64,000 bases of DNA. Origin: Komagataella phaffii GS115 (taxonomy: Eukaryota > Ascomycota > Pichiomycetes > Pichiales > Pichiaceae). Positions 1 through 9,939 of this stretch are shown piece after piece. The translations under genes were made by a program, and so were the position numbers. Under the pieces are notes generated by a model. That model searched no databases, had not been told where the DNA came from, and saw nothing but the letters and a program-made list of their open reading frames with translations. Each line of letters opens with the position of its first letter. Position 1 is the stretch's first letter. The stretch spans positions 1,240,001 through 1,304,000 of the forward strand of contig NC_012963.1 of NCBI RefSeq assembly GCF_000027005.1. The letters run 5' to 3'.

Positions 1-978
1 CATGTTGACCAGTTTTTCCAATGGAATTCTTGACCTGGGTGTGATGTTTTTTTCTCTCATCTTCTCCTGTTTCTTCAGTATCAAAGGAACCAACGAAGTA
101 CTTCTTCGAATTTTGGTCACAAACGGAGTTTGCGATAAAATATTGCAACTGGGACGTAACTTTGGATTTTTTTGTAAGCAGGCTGCGACAAAAGCTTTGA
201 TGTTGCAAGAATAATTGTCTCCTTTAAGTAAAGGTGCTGGAAGATCAGGAATGTCAAACAAGACCTTCATTGGATTATTCTCCGATAGCGGTGGGGATCC
301 TGTAGCTAACTCTATAGTAGTTATCCCTAATGACCAGATATCTACTTTTTCATTGTACCCGTTCTTGCAAGTGATGATTTCCGGAGCCATCCAAAATGGG
401 GTGCCCACAAATGTGTCCCTCTTGACTTGAGTGACGCCAATCTGACTACTAACTCCAAAGTCGGCAAGTTTCACTTCGCCTTTTTCCGTCAATAAGATGT
501 TTGCAGCTTTGACATCCCTATGGATTTTTCTCTGTGAATGCAAATACTCTAGTCCTTTCAAAGTATCTCTAATGATGAGAGCCACACATTGTTCATTTAA
601 CTTTCCTAGATATTTCAGAAGTTCACTACAAGATCCACCACCACAATACTCCATCACTATCCACATCGTAGTTCCCCTTACAAAAGTCTTCACATAATTG
701 GTAAAGTAAGGAGACCTCAACTGAGAAAGGAGATTGATTTCTTGAATGAGAATGTTAATGTCTTCTTCTGTTTCTTCCATATTAATGATTTTGATTGCAA
801 ACACCTCATGCGTGACTTTATTAATACTAGAGTTATGGTTGAATGTCAGTGCTTGCTCTGTGGAGTAAGAAAATCCATTTCCAATCTTTGGTTTCACTTA
901 CGATTTATAGACATCCCCGAAATTTCCCTTACCAACGCAAGATTGTAGCTCGTAGTAGGTTAGAGGATCATCAGCCAT
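1..978 (-). CDS. Ste20/GCK-family serine/threonine kinase, SPS1-like (3' end cut by window edge)
   Basis: Protein kinase whose N-terminus is almost entirely catalytic domain. Exon 1 (978..902) encodes 25 residues and two bases of the next codon, with the glycine loop VGKGNFGDVYK. A 75-nt intron (901..827, GTAAGT to CTCTAG) follows. Exon 2 starts at 826 and gives NKVTHEVFAIK with the ATP-binding lysine near residue 38, then HRDVKAAN (catalytic loop), DFGVS and GTPFWMAPE. The motif set and the MEYCGGGSC segment are those of Ste20/germinal-centre kinases. The loop sequence resembles S. cerevisiae Sps1 more than Kic1. Family function is signalling; Sps1 itself acts in spore-wall formation. The chosen ATG lies just before the kinase domain; an in-frame ATG upstream at 1209 would add an unconvincing extension. 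The C-terminal tail lies outside the window. Kinase family is sure, orthology less so. Confidence 0.85.
827..901 (-). other. Spliceosomal intron in the SPS1-like kinase gene
   Basis: On the minus strand the donor is GTAAGT directly after the codon fragment following VYK. The acceptor is CTCTAG, and CACTGAC about 20 nt before it is a plausible branch site. Removing 75 nt joins two conserved kinase segments in frame with the spacing expected between the glycine loop and the AIK lysine. Unspliced, the frame stops directly after VYKS. Confidence 0.85.
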
Positions 979-1300
979 ATTAGCTTGAATGATTGGATTT
1001 TTTGTAGCTTTATAAGCAGCTTTTTCTTGAAGCTTAAGTAGAGTAGTGTGAAAAAGAGACCAAGTACAAAATATCCACCTTCTGGGTTTTAGTATTTGTG
1101 CTGAGCCGCATGTGTTGATAAGAGGCGATAAGGTACAGAAATGATTTGCTAGCAATCCATCATTATTGAAGTGTGAGTGGGCACCTGATATCATGGCTTG
1201 TTTATTCAATAGAGTCTGACATAGTGAAAGGGAGTTATGAAATTGAAGAAGACTCCATGGCAGGCATATGTAAATATACCAGCCAATCCTACTACATTGA

Positions 1301-1371
1301 TCCGTGATAGTTTAGTGGTAGAACCACCGCTTGTCGCGCGGTAGACCGGGGTTCAATTCCCCGTCGCGGAG
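1301..1371 (+). tRNA. tRNA-Asp (anticodon GUC)
   Basis: The 71-nt sequence folds as a cloverleaf. Acceptor arm TCCGTGA pairs with TCGCGGA (one G-T), the anticodon loop is CTTGTCGC with GTC, and the T arm is GGGGTTCAATTCCCC. No intron. It closely matches the yeast tRNA-Asp family. A T7 run just downstream (1373..1379) is a standard Pol III terminator. Confidence 0.96.
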
Positions 1372-1380
1372 CTTTTTTTC
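1372..1380 (+). terminator. Pol III terminator of tRNA-Asp
   Basis: A run of seven T residues begins two bases after the mature 3' end of tRNA-Asp. Four or more T on the non-template strand ends Pol III transcription. Confidence 0.8.
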
Positions 1381-1558
1381 TTAACACAATTAGCATTGTG
1401 ATGGATGTCTTTTTTACTAGTTAGAGTTAGCAGGAGCAGTCTCCGTTAGTTCTAAGTGCAATCATTCAGTCATAGAACGACCAATTAATTAACTACTAAG
1501 TACCTGACTGCCAAAGACGGCAAAGAAGATTCATGTGGTAGAAAAATTAAAAAGGTTA

Positions 1559-1629
1559 TGCGCATGCCCGGAGTCGAACCGGGGGCCCGACGATGGCAAC
1601 GTCGAATTTTACCGCTAAACTACATGCGC
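1559..1629 (-). tRNA. tRNA-Gly (anticodon GCC)
   Basis: On the minus strand a 71-nt cloverleaf starts GCGCATG and ends CATGCGC plus discriminator A. The anticodon loop is GTTGCCATC with GCC, and the T arm is CCCGGTTCGACTCCGGG. No intron. The sequence is close to yeast tRNA-Gly(GCC). A T5 tract follows in the direction of transcription (plus-strand AAAAA near 1549). The two tRNA genes converge, about 190 nt apart. Confidence 0.96.
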
Positions 1630-1749
1630 CTTTCTTGACCAGACTCTGCTCAAGCCTACCAAGAGCTTTAAGAGATGCGTGTACTACTCCATCCACTGAA
1701 AATACTATTAATGAAACTGTTTCATCTAGACTGATTCCTCTTAAATCAA

Positions 1750-2574
1750 ATGTCAAGAAAAGCATACTATTATGCTGTAAGAAAAGGCCAAAACATAGGA
1801 ATCTACCACTCATGGAATGACTGTCAAAGACAGGTCTCTGGTTATTCCAATGCTGAGTTTAAGAAGTTTTCCAGCGCAGCAGAAGCTCAAGACTATTTGA
1901 ACCAAAGCTCAATTGATAAAACGGCTAGTAGTCGAAACAGTTCAACTCACTCATTACCTTTCACATCTACTAATCGGCTTCTTACTTCGAACAGTGGCGT
2001 CTCTAAAGTCACCAAACCAATAAATCACGGGGTCGCTACAAATCATGGCCCATTGCTGAATCGTGAACTGATTTCTGATGAACTATGTTTCAACCATGAA
2101 ATAATCTACACTGATGGCGCCACGCGGGGAAATGGAAAATTTGGTGCAAAGGGCGGTTACGGGGTATTCTTCAAGGAGAATGACCTTAGAAATATTTCGA
2201 AGCCATTGACTGGAGTCCAGACTAATCAAAGGGCTGAACTTTCAGCGGTTAGGGATGCTTTGATCATTATTGAAAAAGATTTAGCAAGTGGGTCAAAAAA
2301 GCACTACACAATCAGGACAGATTCACGATACACAATAAACTCCATCACCAAATGGGTCACTAAATGGAAGCAGAACGATTGGAGAACTGCAACAGGCCCT
2401 GTACAAAACAGAGACCTAATAGAACCCTGTACAAATCTTATCGAATCTGTCAATTCGAAATATAAGGAGCTAGGTATGCCCCCTTTGAACATTGAATACG
2501 TGAAAGGCCACTCCGGGGATTATGGGAATGAAATGGCCGACAAACTGGCCACTGCTGGAGCTGATAGAGCTTAA
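1750..2574 (+). CDS. RNH1: Ribonuclease H1
   Basis: 274 residues. RNase H1 cleaves the RNA strand of RNA:DNA hybrids and so removes R-loops and residual primers. Residues about 4-50 form the small hybrid-binding domain (KAYYYAVRKGQNIGIYHSW, then the GYSNAEFKKF block). A low-complexity Ser/Thr linker runs to about 115. The catalytic domain shows the four acidic residues D122 (IYTDGA), E163 (QRAEL), D191 (RTDSRY) and D264 (NEMADKLA). Length and order match fungal RNH1. The ATG at 1750 directly precedes the binding domain. Its 3' end lies about 80 bases from the convergent UFD1 stop. Confidence 0.95.
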   Translation: MSRKAYYYAVRKGQNIGIYHSWNDCQRQVSGYSNAEFKKFSSAAEAQDYLNQSSIDKTASSRNSSTHSLPFTSTNRLLTSNSGVSKVTKPINHGVATNHGPLLNRELISDELCFNHEIIYTDGATRGNGKFGAKGGYGVFFKENDLRNISKPLTGVQTNQRAELSAVRDALIIIEKDLASGSKKHYTIRTDSRYTINSITKWVTKWKQNDWRTATGPVQNRDLIEPCTNLIESVNSKYKELGMPPLNIEYVKGHSGDYGNEMADKLATAGADRA

Positions 2575-2652
2575 TTTGGCTACTAAAGATTTTATTACGA
2601 ATAACCCAACTCATCGCATGAACTAATACGGACATTTACTTCATAAGATTAA

Positions 2653-3806
2653 TCAGTCTGAATCTATTATTATTGCGTCAGGACTTCGAGTTTTGTCCTT
2701 GGCGCTGGTTGATTGAGTGCTTTTGTCTTTTCTCTTCTTTGATTTGCGTAAAGTTTGTCCTTGCCCTGCAAATAATGGATTTTGATTTGTGTTTTTATCA
2801 GTTCTATTGTCTCCTTTGTATGGTTTTAAAGGGTAGCCGAAGAACAATTGGTTATCAGGAAGTATTAAAGGAGCTGGTTGACCTTCTAAACTCAAACCAC
2901 TGGTATCTTGAGCAGCCACTTCCTCATTCTTTATAGTTTTTCCCGAAAGCTTCACACCAGAACCTTGGAACTTGGTGGTATTGGGTTTTTCTTTTAATAG
3001 TTCACTGTAGTTGATCTTCTTTGCCATAGAGCCTTGGCCAACAAGTCCTGGGTTGGTTGCAGCCGGGTTGACTTGGCTCTGCTTCTTTTCTTTCTTATAA
3101 TCTGGTTCGACATATCCTACAGGTGGGGCAAAATCAGTTTCCAAATCAGTTTCAATTACACAAATTCCGTGTGATGACGATTCTGGCTTGACTTCCAAAA
3201 CTTTGATTCCAAACACCTTATTGTTATAGCTGACTTCGACAATATCATCAACGGTTAAAGTGGTAAAGTTTCTAAGAACGTTTTCCAGAACGGCCTTCGG
3301 GTCAGAAATTTCCAAGAAGTCAACCGACTGAGGTTCAATCTTAACGAATGATCCTAATGGCAAATCACAGTTCTTAATCTTAAGCAATCCACCAGTTTGA
3401 ATACCCAAGGTACTCATCATCCATTGCGGTAAATAACATCTTCCTTCTTCAGCAAGAAACTCTAGGACTCCACTGTGCGTGCTTCTTCCTGTTTCTTGGT
3501 TTGTCAATTCAAACAGCATAGGGTAGCTGATATGCAACATGGTCAACTTGTGTAAAGTTGAAGGGGGTAAAAATATCTTTCCTCCAAAGTTAGCTACTTC
3601 TCTAGAGCTGCTACTTGGCATCATGGATACCGGGTAGCATCTGAAGTAGTCTTCGAAGCCCGAGGCCTGCTGAGCACGAAAGAAGGATTGACCGAGATTA
3701 GAAAACTAAATGTTAGACACCTTGAAAAAAGAACGAAAGATAAACGAATGTCCTCAATTGGAAGAGAGGTACTCTAGCAACAGTGAAAACCTTCAAAACT
3801 TACCAT
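2653..3806 (-). CDS. UFD1: Ubiquitin fusion degradation protein 1 (Cdc48 cofactor)
   Basis: Ufd1 forms a heterodimer with Npl4 that recruits ubiquitinated clients to the Cdc48 ATPase, for example in ER-associated degradation. The conserved double-psi-barrel start is plain: YFRCYPVSM, then NFGGKIFLPPS, YPMLFELTN and LPQWMM. The tail is less conserved, with a basic KSKKRKDK stretch. The family N-terminus continues upstream of the first internal ATG (3624) in the same frame to a splice acceptor. I infer an exon 1 that is only the start codon (3806..3804), a 134-nt intron (3803..3670) and exon 2 (3669..2653), giving about 339 residues beginning M-QASGFEDYFRCYP. It is divergent from TFC4 with a 241-bp shared promoter. 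Confidence 0.92.
3670..3803 (-). other. UFD1: Predicted UFD1 intron after the ATG codon
   Basis: On the minus strand ATG is followed at once by GTAAGT. The acceptor reads TGCTCAGCAG, with two CAG in tandem. Use of the first gives MQASGF, use of the second MASGF. CTAAT about 30 nt upstream is the likely branch region. The phase fits the downstream UFD1 frame, which lacks its family N-terminus otherwise. Confidence 0.8.
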
Positions 3807-4047
3807 CAATTCAAGTCACCCTGACAATCTAACCTCTTAGCGATAGAAGAGGTTTGCCATCCGTGCGTTGAAATGCATAATAATGGTCGCGGCCCGCTGC
3901 TAGACGGAGCAAGCTTCAACTCTAGGCCAAGGCGCCTGAAGCAAAAGATTTGATTCTGGGGAAGAAATAATGGATAGGACACTACCATCAAATGCAATAC
4001 AACTGAGATTAGTGTAAGGTAAATAAAGGCACTACAAACATATAGCA

Positions 4048-7000
4048 ATGGCCAAAACTAAAACCGTTGATAAAGAACTCGACCTAGACGATGATGATGA
4101 TGATCTGTTTGAGGGAATTGACCAACTGAAAGAGTCTTTGGAGGCAGACGATCTTGATGATGAGGATTATGAAGAGATATCCCAAGATTACGATAGCGAT
4201 GATAATGCTCAAATGGGAGAGGTTTTGGAAGGACAATCGGAAAACTTTCAAAGAGGAGATTATTTATCATCATCAAGACCAATCTCAGCAAATCCTGCGA
4301 TTGAATTGGGATTTTCTGATGATGAAGAGCTCGACCCTGATCTGATTGATGATGATGCTGATTTCCGAGAAGCTCTTAGAGAAGCTTCCAATTTTAAGCC
4401 GAAGCGTAAGACCGGTGGTATGGCTGCCATGAAAAGACGCATGAGAAAGGATAGAGAACTTGATCCTGAAGTGAGAATGCTTTTATCTCAAGCTAATGAA
4501 GCATTTGTAAGAGGAGACTTACAAGTTGCCCAAGAGACGTACGGTGAGGTTATCAAGAAAGATTCTAAAAGTTTCAGCGCTTATAAGACCTTAGGAGAAA
4601 TTTACAAGATTCAAGGTCTTTTAAACAAGTGTGTAACCTTATGGATCATTGCTGCTCATTTACATTCCTGGGATTCTGAGTTCTGGTCCATGGTGGCTGA
4701 ATTATCCTACCAGTTAGGACATACCAGCCAAGCTATTTACTGTTATTCAAGAGGAATTTCTGCAAGCGATCACAAGGATCTGAAAGCCATATTTGATAGA
4801 GCCGTAATTTATCGAGAAGTCGGTCAGTATGGTAGAGCTTCTGAGAGTTTTCAAAAATTGTTTCATATTATGCCTACAAATTCAACTATTTTGAAAGAGC
4901 TAGCTCTTGTTTATTTGAAACAAAAACGAATAAGTGATGCAATCGCATTGTATAAGAAGGTATTTGAAGAAAACAAAAATTATCGACAGTTGATTGAAGA
5001 AGACCCCACATCTTTTGAACGGTTACAAGTTCCGCAGTTTGGATGGTCAGAGTTGAATATCCTTTCTGAACTATGTAGCAAACAGGGGGCATGGAGAATG
5101 GGGATTTCTGATATTAAGACTATTGCACGCTGGATTCAGCGTCGTGAATCTGAAACTTTTTGGCAGGATCAGAAGGATGATTCAGAATTTGATGACAGGA
5201 GACGCTCGATAGAAGCTTTTAAGGCCCTTCCAGAAGTAGAAAAACAAAAGAGTCATAACTTGCCGATTGATATAAGGATTCAATTAGGATTCTTTAGGCT
5301 GCGTCTCAAAGAGAATGATGAAGCTTTAATTCATTTCGGTTATCTTATGGATTCTGCTATCGAGAATACAGCGGATCTTTATTTGGAAGTTGGAACTTCT
5401 TTGGAAAAAATCGGATTGTTTCACGAGGCTTTGAAATTTCTCTCACCATTATCAGAGCTAGAACCTTATCATAATGTGGAATTGATTATGATCATAGCTA
5501 GATGTTTAGTTGAGACCGAAGATTATACGCAAGCAAAAGCAGCTTACTTGTCTCTTGCTCAAAATGACCCAGATAATATAGATGTTTTACTATCTTTGGC
5601 AGAAGTATGTTTCCACTTGGGAGAAAATGAGGAAGCCAATCAACTATTTGTTCAAATTGAATCAAAGAAGGAACAATTAGCTCTCGAAGATTTTGAAAAT
5701 GAGGCAGATGAGACTATGGTTGACATAGGTTCAACTGGAGAGCCTGCTGAACCAATAATTGATCAAGCTTTGATTCTTGAGAGTAGTCGAAGAAAAGGGA
5801 AGAAACGGGACGTATACACCAAGGATGAAATTGCTGATATGGAACAAAGTGCGTTGGCTCGAGTTGCACATACCTACTCTCGATTGAAAAGGTTGGGGGA
5901 TGAACCCAAGGAGAAGGGCAACTTTGTCATGAAAGCATGGCTTGAAATTGCTGCTGATTTGATTGAAATGTTCCTGCTTTCCAACATTTTCATATCTCGA
6001 GAGAAAGTCAAGCGATTCTTAGCACTGATGAACCGTAAGCGAACTCAGATGCTGAAAGTTGGGCAAAAGATTACGAGAATGAAATATGTTAGAGAGGAGA
6101 CAGAACTTGCAAGACTTCCAGAGACAAAAAAGCTACGCAACACAGCTTCTCAGCTTGAGGAGTTCAGAGGATTGAAAATCTCAGAATGGAGTGATATATT
6201 TTTTAGATATTGCCTTGCATTAGCATCATATGATGACTCTGAGGAAGTATTAATGCTAGTTGAAGTTGTGAAGGGCATTGAAATTTTTACCAATACTAAA
6301 CAAAAGACAACTCTGGTTAATTTGCTGCAACTGTCCGTTGCTCTCCAGATGGATGACAATCAATTGATCAACTCAACTATAAGAAACTTATTAGTGGCAT
6401 ATCAATTCAACTCAGAGGTGTTCAGAATTTTCATGACCTTTAACAAATCTAGTAATGACGCCATAAATGTTTATTCTGATTCCATTAACTCCAAGTTTTT
6501 TCTGAGACAACTAAAAGCTCATGATTCTTTACGTCTAGGAAAGAAGATCGTGGGAATGGCTAACTTGGTGAATCAAGAGGTCGACTCAACTCGAATAAAC
6601 CCCTACCTTTATCACATTTACAGTACACTGCTGTTTTCGAAGAGAAGTTATACATCTTCATTAGGATACGAAATCAAAGTTTACAGAGAGTTTCGGGAGG
6701 ACCCGTTAATTTGTCTTATTATAGGGGTAAGTTATCTCAATCGTTCCATTCAAAGAGTGATTCCAAATAGACACTTTGAAGTTTTACAAGCTTTTACTTA
6801 TTTCTTAGAGTATCAAGAAATAAGAGAAAAAAAAGATGGCTCCAAAGGGATTAAAATGGAGACAGTTTACAACATTGGAAGAGCATTCCACTTTTTGGGG
6901 CTTACGACCATGGCCATCCCGTACTATGAAGAAGTTTTAGCAATGGAGCCAGTGGAACCAGACTATAATTTGAAAATGGAGGCAGGCTATAACCTCGCCA

Positions 7001-7071
7001 ATATATACAACATGGATGGAAATTTTCAAGCTGCCCGTAGAGTCATGGAGGAACACTTGGTGATAAACTAA
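4048..7071 (+). CDS. TFC4: Transcription factor tau (TFIIIC) 131-kDa subunit
   Basis: 1007 residues, close to yeast Tfc4 (about 1025). TFIIIC binds the A and B boxes of tRNA genes, and this subunit of the tau-A module recruits TFIIIB. An acidic N-terminus (about 1-110, runs of Asp/Glu) is followed by tetratricopeptide repeats from about residue 145 (LLSQANEAFVRGDLQVAQ, then AYKTLGEIYKIQG). A second TPR block lies near 420-560 and another at the C-terminus (YNIGRAFHFLGLTTMAIPYY). A charged linker occurs near 570-640. The start ATG is 29 bases after a TAAATAAAG stretch and heads the acidic region found in the family. Two tRNA genes that depend on this factor lie 2.5 kb away, presumably by chance. 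Confidence 0.93.
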   Translation: MAKTKTVDKELDLDDDDDDLFEGIDQLKESLEADDLDDEDYEEISQDYDSDDNAQMGEVLEGQSENFQRGDYLSSSRPISANPAIELGFSDDEELDPDLIDDDADFREALREASNFKPKRKTGGMAAMKRRMRKDRELDPEVRMLLSQANEAFVRGDLQVAQETYGEVIKKDSKSFSAYKTLGEIYKIQGLLNKCVTLWIIAAHLHSWDSEFWSMVAELSYQLGHTSQAIYCYSRGISASDHKDLKAIFDRAVIYREVGQYGRASESFQKLFHIMPTNSTILKELALVYLKQKRISDAIALYKKVFEENKNYRQLIEEDPTSFERLQVPQFGWSELNILSELCSKQGAWRMGISDIKTIARWIQRRESETFWQDQKDDSEFDDRRRSIEAFKALPEVEKQKSHNLPIDIRIQLGFFRLRLKENDEALIHFGYLMDSAIENTADLYLEVGTSLEKIGLFHEALKFLSPLSELEPYHNVELIMIIARCLVETEDYTQAKAAYLSLAQNDPDNIDVLLSLAEVCFHLGENEEANQLFVQIESKKEQLALEDFENEADETMVDIGSTGEPAEPIIDQALILESSRRKGKKRDVYTKDEIADMEQSALARVAHTYSRLKRLGDEPKEKGNFVMKAWLEIAADLIEMFLLSNIFISREKVKRFLALMNRKRTQMLKVGQKITRMKYVREETELARLPETKKLRNTASQLEEFRGLKISEWSDIFFRYCLALASYDDSEEVLMLVEVVKGIEIFTNTKQKTTLVNLLQLSVALQMDDNQLINSTIRNLLVAYQFNSEVFRIFMTFNKSSNDAINVYSDSINSKFFLRQLKAHDSLRLGKKIVGMANLVNQEVDSTRINPYLYHIYSTLLFSKRSYTSSLGYEIKVYREFREDPLICLIIGVSYLNRSIQRVIPNRHFEVLQAFTYFLEYQEIREKKDGSKGIKMETVYNIGRAFHFLGLTTMAIPYYEEVLAMEPVEPDYNLKMEAGYNLANIYNMDGNFQAARRVMEEHLVIN

Positions 7072-7170
7072 TTGTAGATTATATAAGATTTAGTTATCAA
7101 TTCGCGGCCTTTAGTGCATCAAGGTTTAGTTATACGTTAGTCTCCCACCCAGATTCAATACTAGTAACTA

Positions 7171-7918
7171 ATGCCTCCCATTGCAGCACCCGGTGTAAGT
7201 AAAGTAATGCCCTTCAGCTGACTTATAAGTGCTAACCATTCAGTTTCGCTTGAAGACATCATTGAAAATGGCGATCTCTAGACTACGTCATCTACAAGAG
7301 AAGAAAAGTGCCTTGACCAAACAACAGCGAAGGCAAATGGGAGATCTGTTAATTCAAAGAAAGGAAGAAAGTGCCAGGATTCGTGTGGAAGGAATTATAA
7401 GAGAGGATATTTTGGTAGAACTATTGGAATATCTGGAACTGTATTGCGAGCTTTTGTTGGCCAGAATTGGGCTGATCAATGAATCACCCAAATGTGACCC
7501 AGGGCTAGAAGAGGCCGTTAAGAGTATCATATATGCCGCCCCGTTTACAGAGGTGAAAGAACTGATGACAATCAGGGATATCACTAGTCATAAGTATGGG
7601 AAGGAATTTGCTCAAGCTGCGTTAACTAATGAAGACGGCATCGTACCGGAAAAGATCGTGAAACGATGCTCAGTCCAACCTCCTTCTGAAGAGCTAATTG
7701 ATCTGTATTTGGTTGAAATTGCCAAGACATACAATGCTCCCTTTTCCAAATTACCTCGGGCTGAAAATCCAGAATCAGAGCCCGATCTAGAATCTGAAGA
7801 CGAAGACACCCCGAATGATTCTGAAAAAACAAAGAAGACAGCAGGACCTGTTTACGTGAAGAAGGGAGACCAAGATTTAGATGAATTGAAAAAGCGTTTT
7901 GAAGCTCTGAAAAGATAG
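7171..7918 (+). CDS. IST1: Ist1, regulator of Vps4 / ESCRT-III-like protein
   Basis: Ist1 is an ESCRT-III-related helical protein that binds Did2 and Vps4 and tunes multivesicular-body sorting. The conserved core LKTSLKMAISRLRHLQEKK begins close to the N-terminus, followed by LLEYLELYCELLLARIGLI and a well-conserved helical region to about residue 180. An acidic linker and a C-terminal DLDELKKRFEALKR helix, typical of MIT-interacting motifs, follow. The open frame lacks an ATG before the conserved start. An upstream ATG at 7171 with a 24-nt exon 1 (7171..7194, MPPIAAPG) and a 49-nt intron restores an N-terminus like that of S. cerevisiae Ist1 (MAPSMIPF). About 232 residues. Confidence 0.92.
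7195..7243 (+). other. IST1: Predicted 49-nt intron in IST1
   Basis: Donor GTAAGT at 7195, branch-like GCTAAC at 7231 and acceptor CATTCAG ending at 7243. Both exons are in phase 0. The branch-to-acceptor spacing is very short. Confidence 0.85.
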
Positions 7919-8011
7919 ATATTAAACCCCCAAATAAATAAAGAGAAAGGAAACCATAAAAACACCAGGCATATATATACATACGAAATAAAAGAAACAC
8001 CATAAACTCTT

Positions 8012-9118
8012 TCAGATCGAAAAGTCGTTATCGACTCCAACAGCAAACATTTCTTCATAAGCTTTACCCGTTAATAACGAACGCTTGTTAATAGCTCTAT
8101 TGAACAAATCCATCTGTGTCAGAGGCATATCATAGCTCTTCATTAAGGACATGATCTTTTTGGAGAGACTAGGTTTCGTGGAACGCGATGCTGACTCCTT
8201 TATCTCCGTAGATTCAGGAACCAATGCCAAATTGACTTGAGCATGACAGCGATACTCTAATTGAGAAGGGTATTGTTTCATCTCAAGAGCATCCAATGGA
8301 GACTGTACTTCATCACCACTTTGTGCTTCCTCCTCTTCTAAGCTCCCACATTCGAGATACTCATCTAATGGTAGTTCACCAGAAGGAACATGGCTCGTAT
8401 CATCGATGTTGCAATCTCCATTGAAAACCAGCAATGGTGGTTTCTGCTTCTGCAAAGAATAGTTTTTGAATTGAGGTTTATCATTAAGAAGTGAAAAAAA
8501 TCCATCGTCGGCACTCATGGGCCAATAAGGTTCTGTTTTCACTGGTATGTTGGAAGCTAATGGAGAAAAGCTATCCGCTAGCATTGGAGATTCAACAATT
8601 TCAACCTCATCGTTATTTAGCAGGGGAGAAGAATGCGTCAAAGACATCATACAATCATCAATACGAGTGGTTGATTGGATATAGTTCAACATTCTATCAA
8701 TGTGAGGCTCTTGTCCCGAAGTACGCACTATCAATTGTTCCTCTGCCTCACTGTCGGTTAACTCTGTGTTCGAATCATCGGTCAAGTCAGGTTGAGGAGA
8801 GGAAACTCTCTGATTGCTGGCTTTTGCCTCCTTGCCGCTTGATTTCTGCGATTGGAGCGATTTCAGCTGGAGAAGTCTTAATCTCCTCTGTTCCCTTAGG
8901 CTCATGTGTGGCTTTCTGGGTTCGATTGAAATTGAGATTGGTTTCAAATCTGAGTTGCTTTGGGTGTTGATGTGTGAATTGGTGTCAGCGGATGTTGATT
9001 TGGAGGAACTGTTAGACTCTCCTGAACATCTTCGTTTGCAAGGTTTATTCTCTCCTTCGAGCTCTCTTGCTCTCTCTGAAAGACGACGAGTTCGACAAGA
9101 TTTCCGTAAGACAACCAT
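8012..9118 (-). CDS. Unrecognised protein, probably nuclear
   Basis: 368 residues; I do not recognise a family. The N-terminus is strongly basic (RKSCRTRRLSERARE, CKRRC), like a nuclear localisation signal. A Ser/Asn-rich stretch follows, then a helical segment MSLREQRRLRLLQLKSLQ near residue 75. The middle is acidic and low in complexity. The last 60 residues (KKIMSLMKSYDMPLTQMDLF, then NRAINKRSLLTG) look ordered and are the best part for a homology search. Codon use and frame length support a real gene. It is divergent from the bHLH gene across 820 bp, so the two could share control elements. Confidence 0.7.
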   Translation of the reverse strand: MVVLRKSCRTRRLSERARELEGENKPCKRRCSGESNSSSKSTSADTNSHINTQSNSDLKPISISIEPRKPHMSLREQRRLRLLQLKSLQSQKSSGKEAKASNQRVSSPQPDLTDDSNTELTDSEAEEQLIVRTSGQEPHIDRMLNYIQSTTRIDDCMMSLTHSSPLLNNDEVEIVESPMLADSFSPLASNIPVKTEPYWPMSADDGFFSLLNDKPQFKNYSLQKQKPPLLVFNGDCNIDDTSHVPSGELPLDEYLECGSLEEEEAQSGDEVQSPLDALEMKQYPSQLEYRCHAQVNLALVPESTEIKESASRSTKPSLSKKIMSLMKSYDMPLTQMDLFNRAINKRSLLTGKAYEEMFAVGVDNDFSI

Positions 9119-9939
9119 TTTTCAATGAATAATCTGGTACGACAAGGGTGGAAGGCAATTGGTAAGGAGTTGAATTGGGAATGTTTGATACTTTGGGTGA
9201 TTTGGAAGATGTTGGAAATTTCTTTTTGAAATGCATCCCAACGTTTCTTTTTTCCAGAAAAAAAATTTATTACATTTTCTTTCTGAAAAATTAATTGGTG
9301 AATAAGAGATCGGCAGTTGAGAGAATGTCTTTCGTAGGAATGATATTGTCCAAATGATAGGAAGAATTGGCAGGAAATGGAGAAGGGACTCCTTGATATC
9401 TGCAATTAGGGGAAAAAATATTAAAAATTGAGTCCAAAATACTTGGCTGTCTTCAGGTTGTGCTTTTATCCAATTGGAATTAACAAATTTCTAAGCGCAT
9501 GTTTTCAAAAATTGAATTTATGGCTGAAGGAAACTCCAAAACAAGCTGAGAGAGATTTCCAAGTTCACAGGTGTACATCATATCGTCCGCAGGTCCACTC
9601 ACTGACCTCTTCCTCTTCCCCTGCTATTCACCTATTTCTTCTCTTTCTCATCTCGTTCACAGCATCTTGTCACATCTTTGTTTCAATTATCGCACTAACC
9701 TCTTTGTTTCTCGAACATCGCACCTCCTTTTCGCCTGCAGTTAGGACTAGGAGAATTCTCCGCGAATGAGAGCTTCTCGTGTTGCACCTTGGCAAAAAAA
9801 AAATTCCTCTCCACTAGAATCAGTTACCCTTCGCGATAATTACCTAGCAAGTTTCCCCAACATCCCTGTGAACACTATTACTTCCTTTGAATCTCCTCTT
9901 CACTACTCCTGTTGACTCCATCTACGAAAGACTACCTTC
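9119..9939. promoter_or_regulatory. 820-bp divergent intergenic region
   Basis: No coding sequence with support. It holds A-runs and T-runs (for example near 9250-9290 and 9793-9802) and a pyrimidine-rich stretch before the bHLH start (about 9590-9720). Long leaders are common for yeast regulatory genes. I see no clear TATA box close to either start. Confidence 0.5.

Noticed and set aside
8491..8970. 159-codon frame on the plus strand
   Set aside because: Lies wholly antisense within the unrecognised minus-strand gene (8012..9118), whose frame is longer and better in composition.
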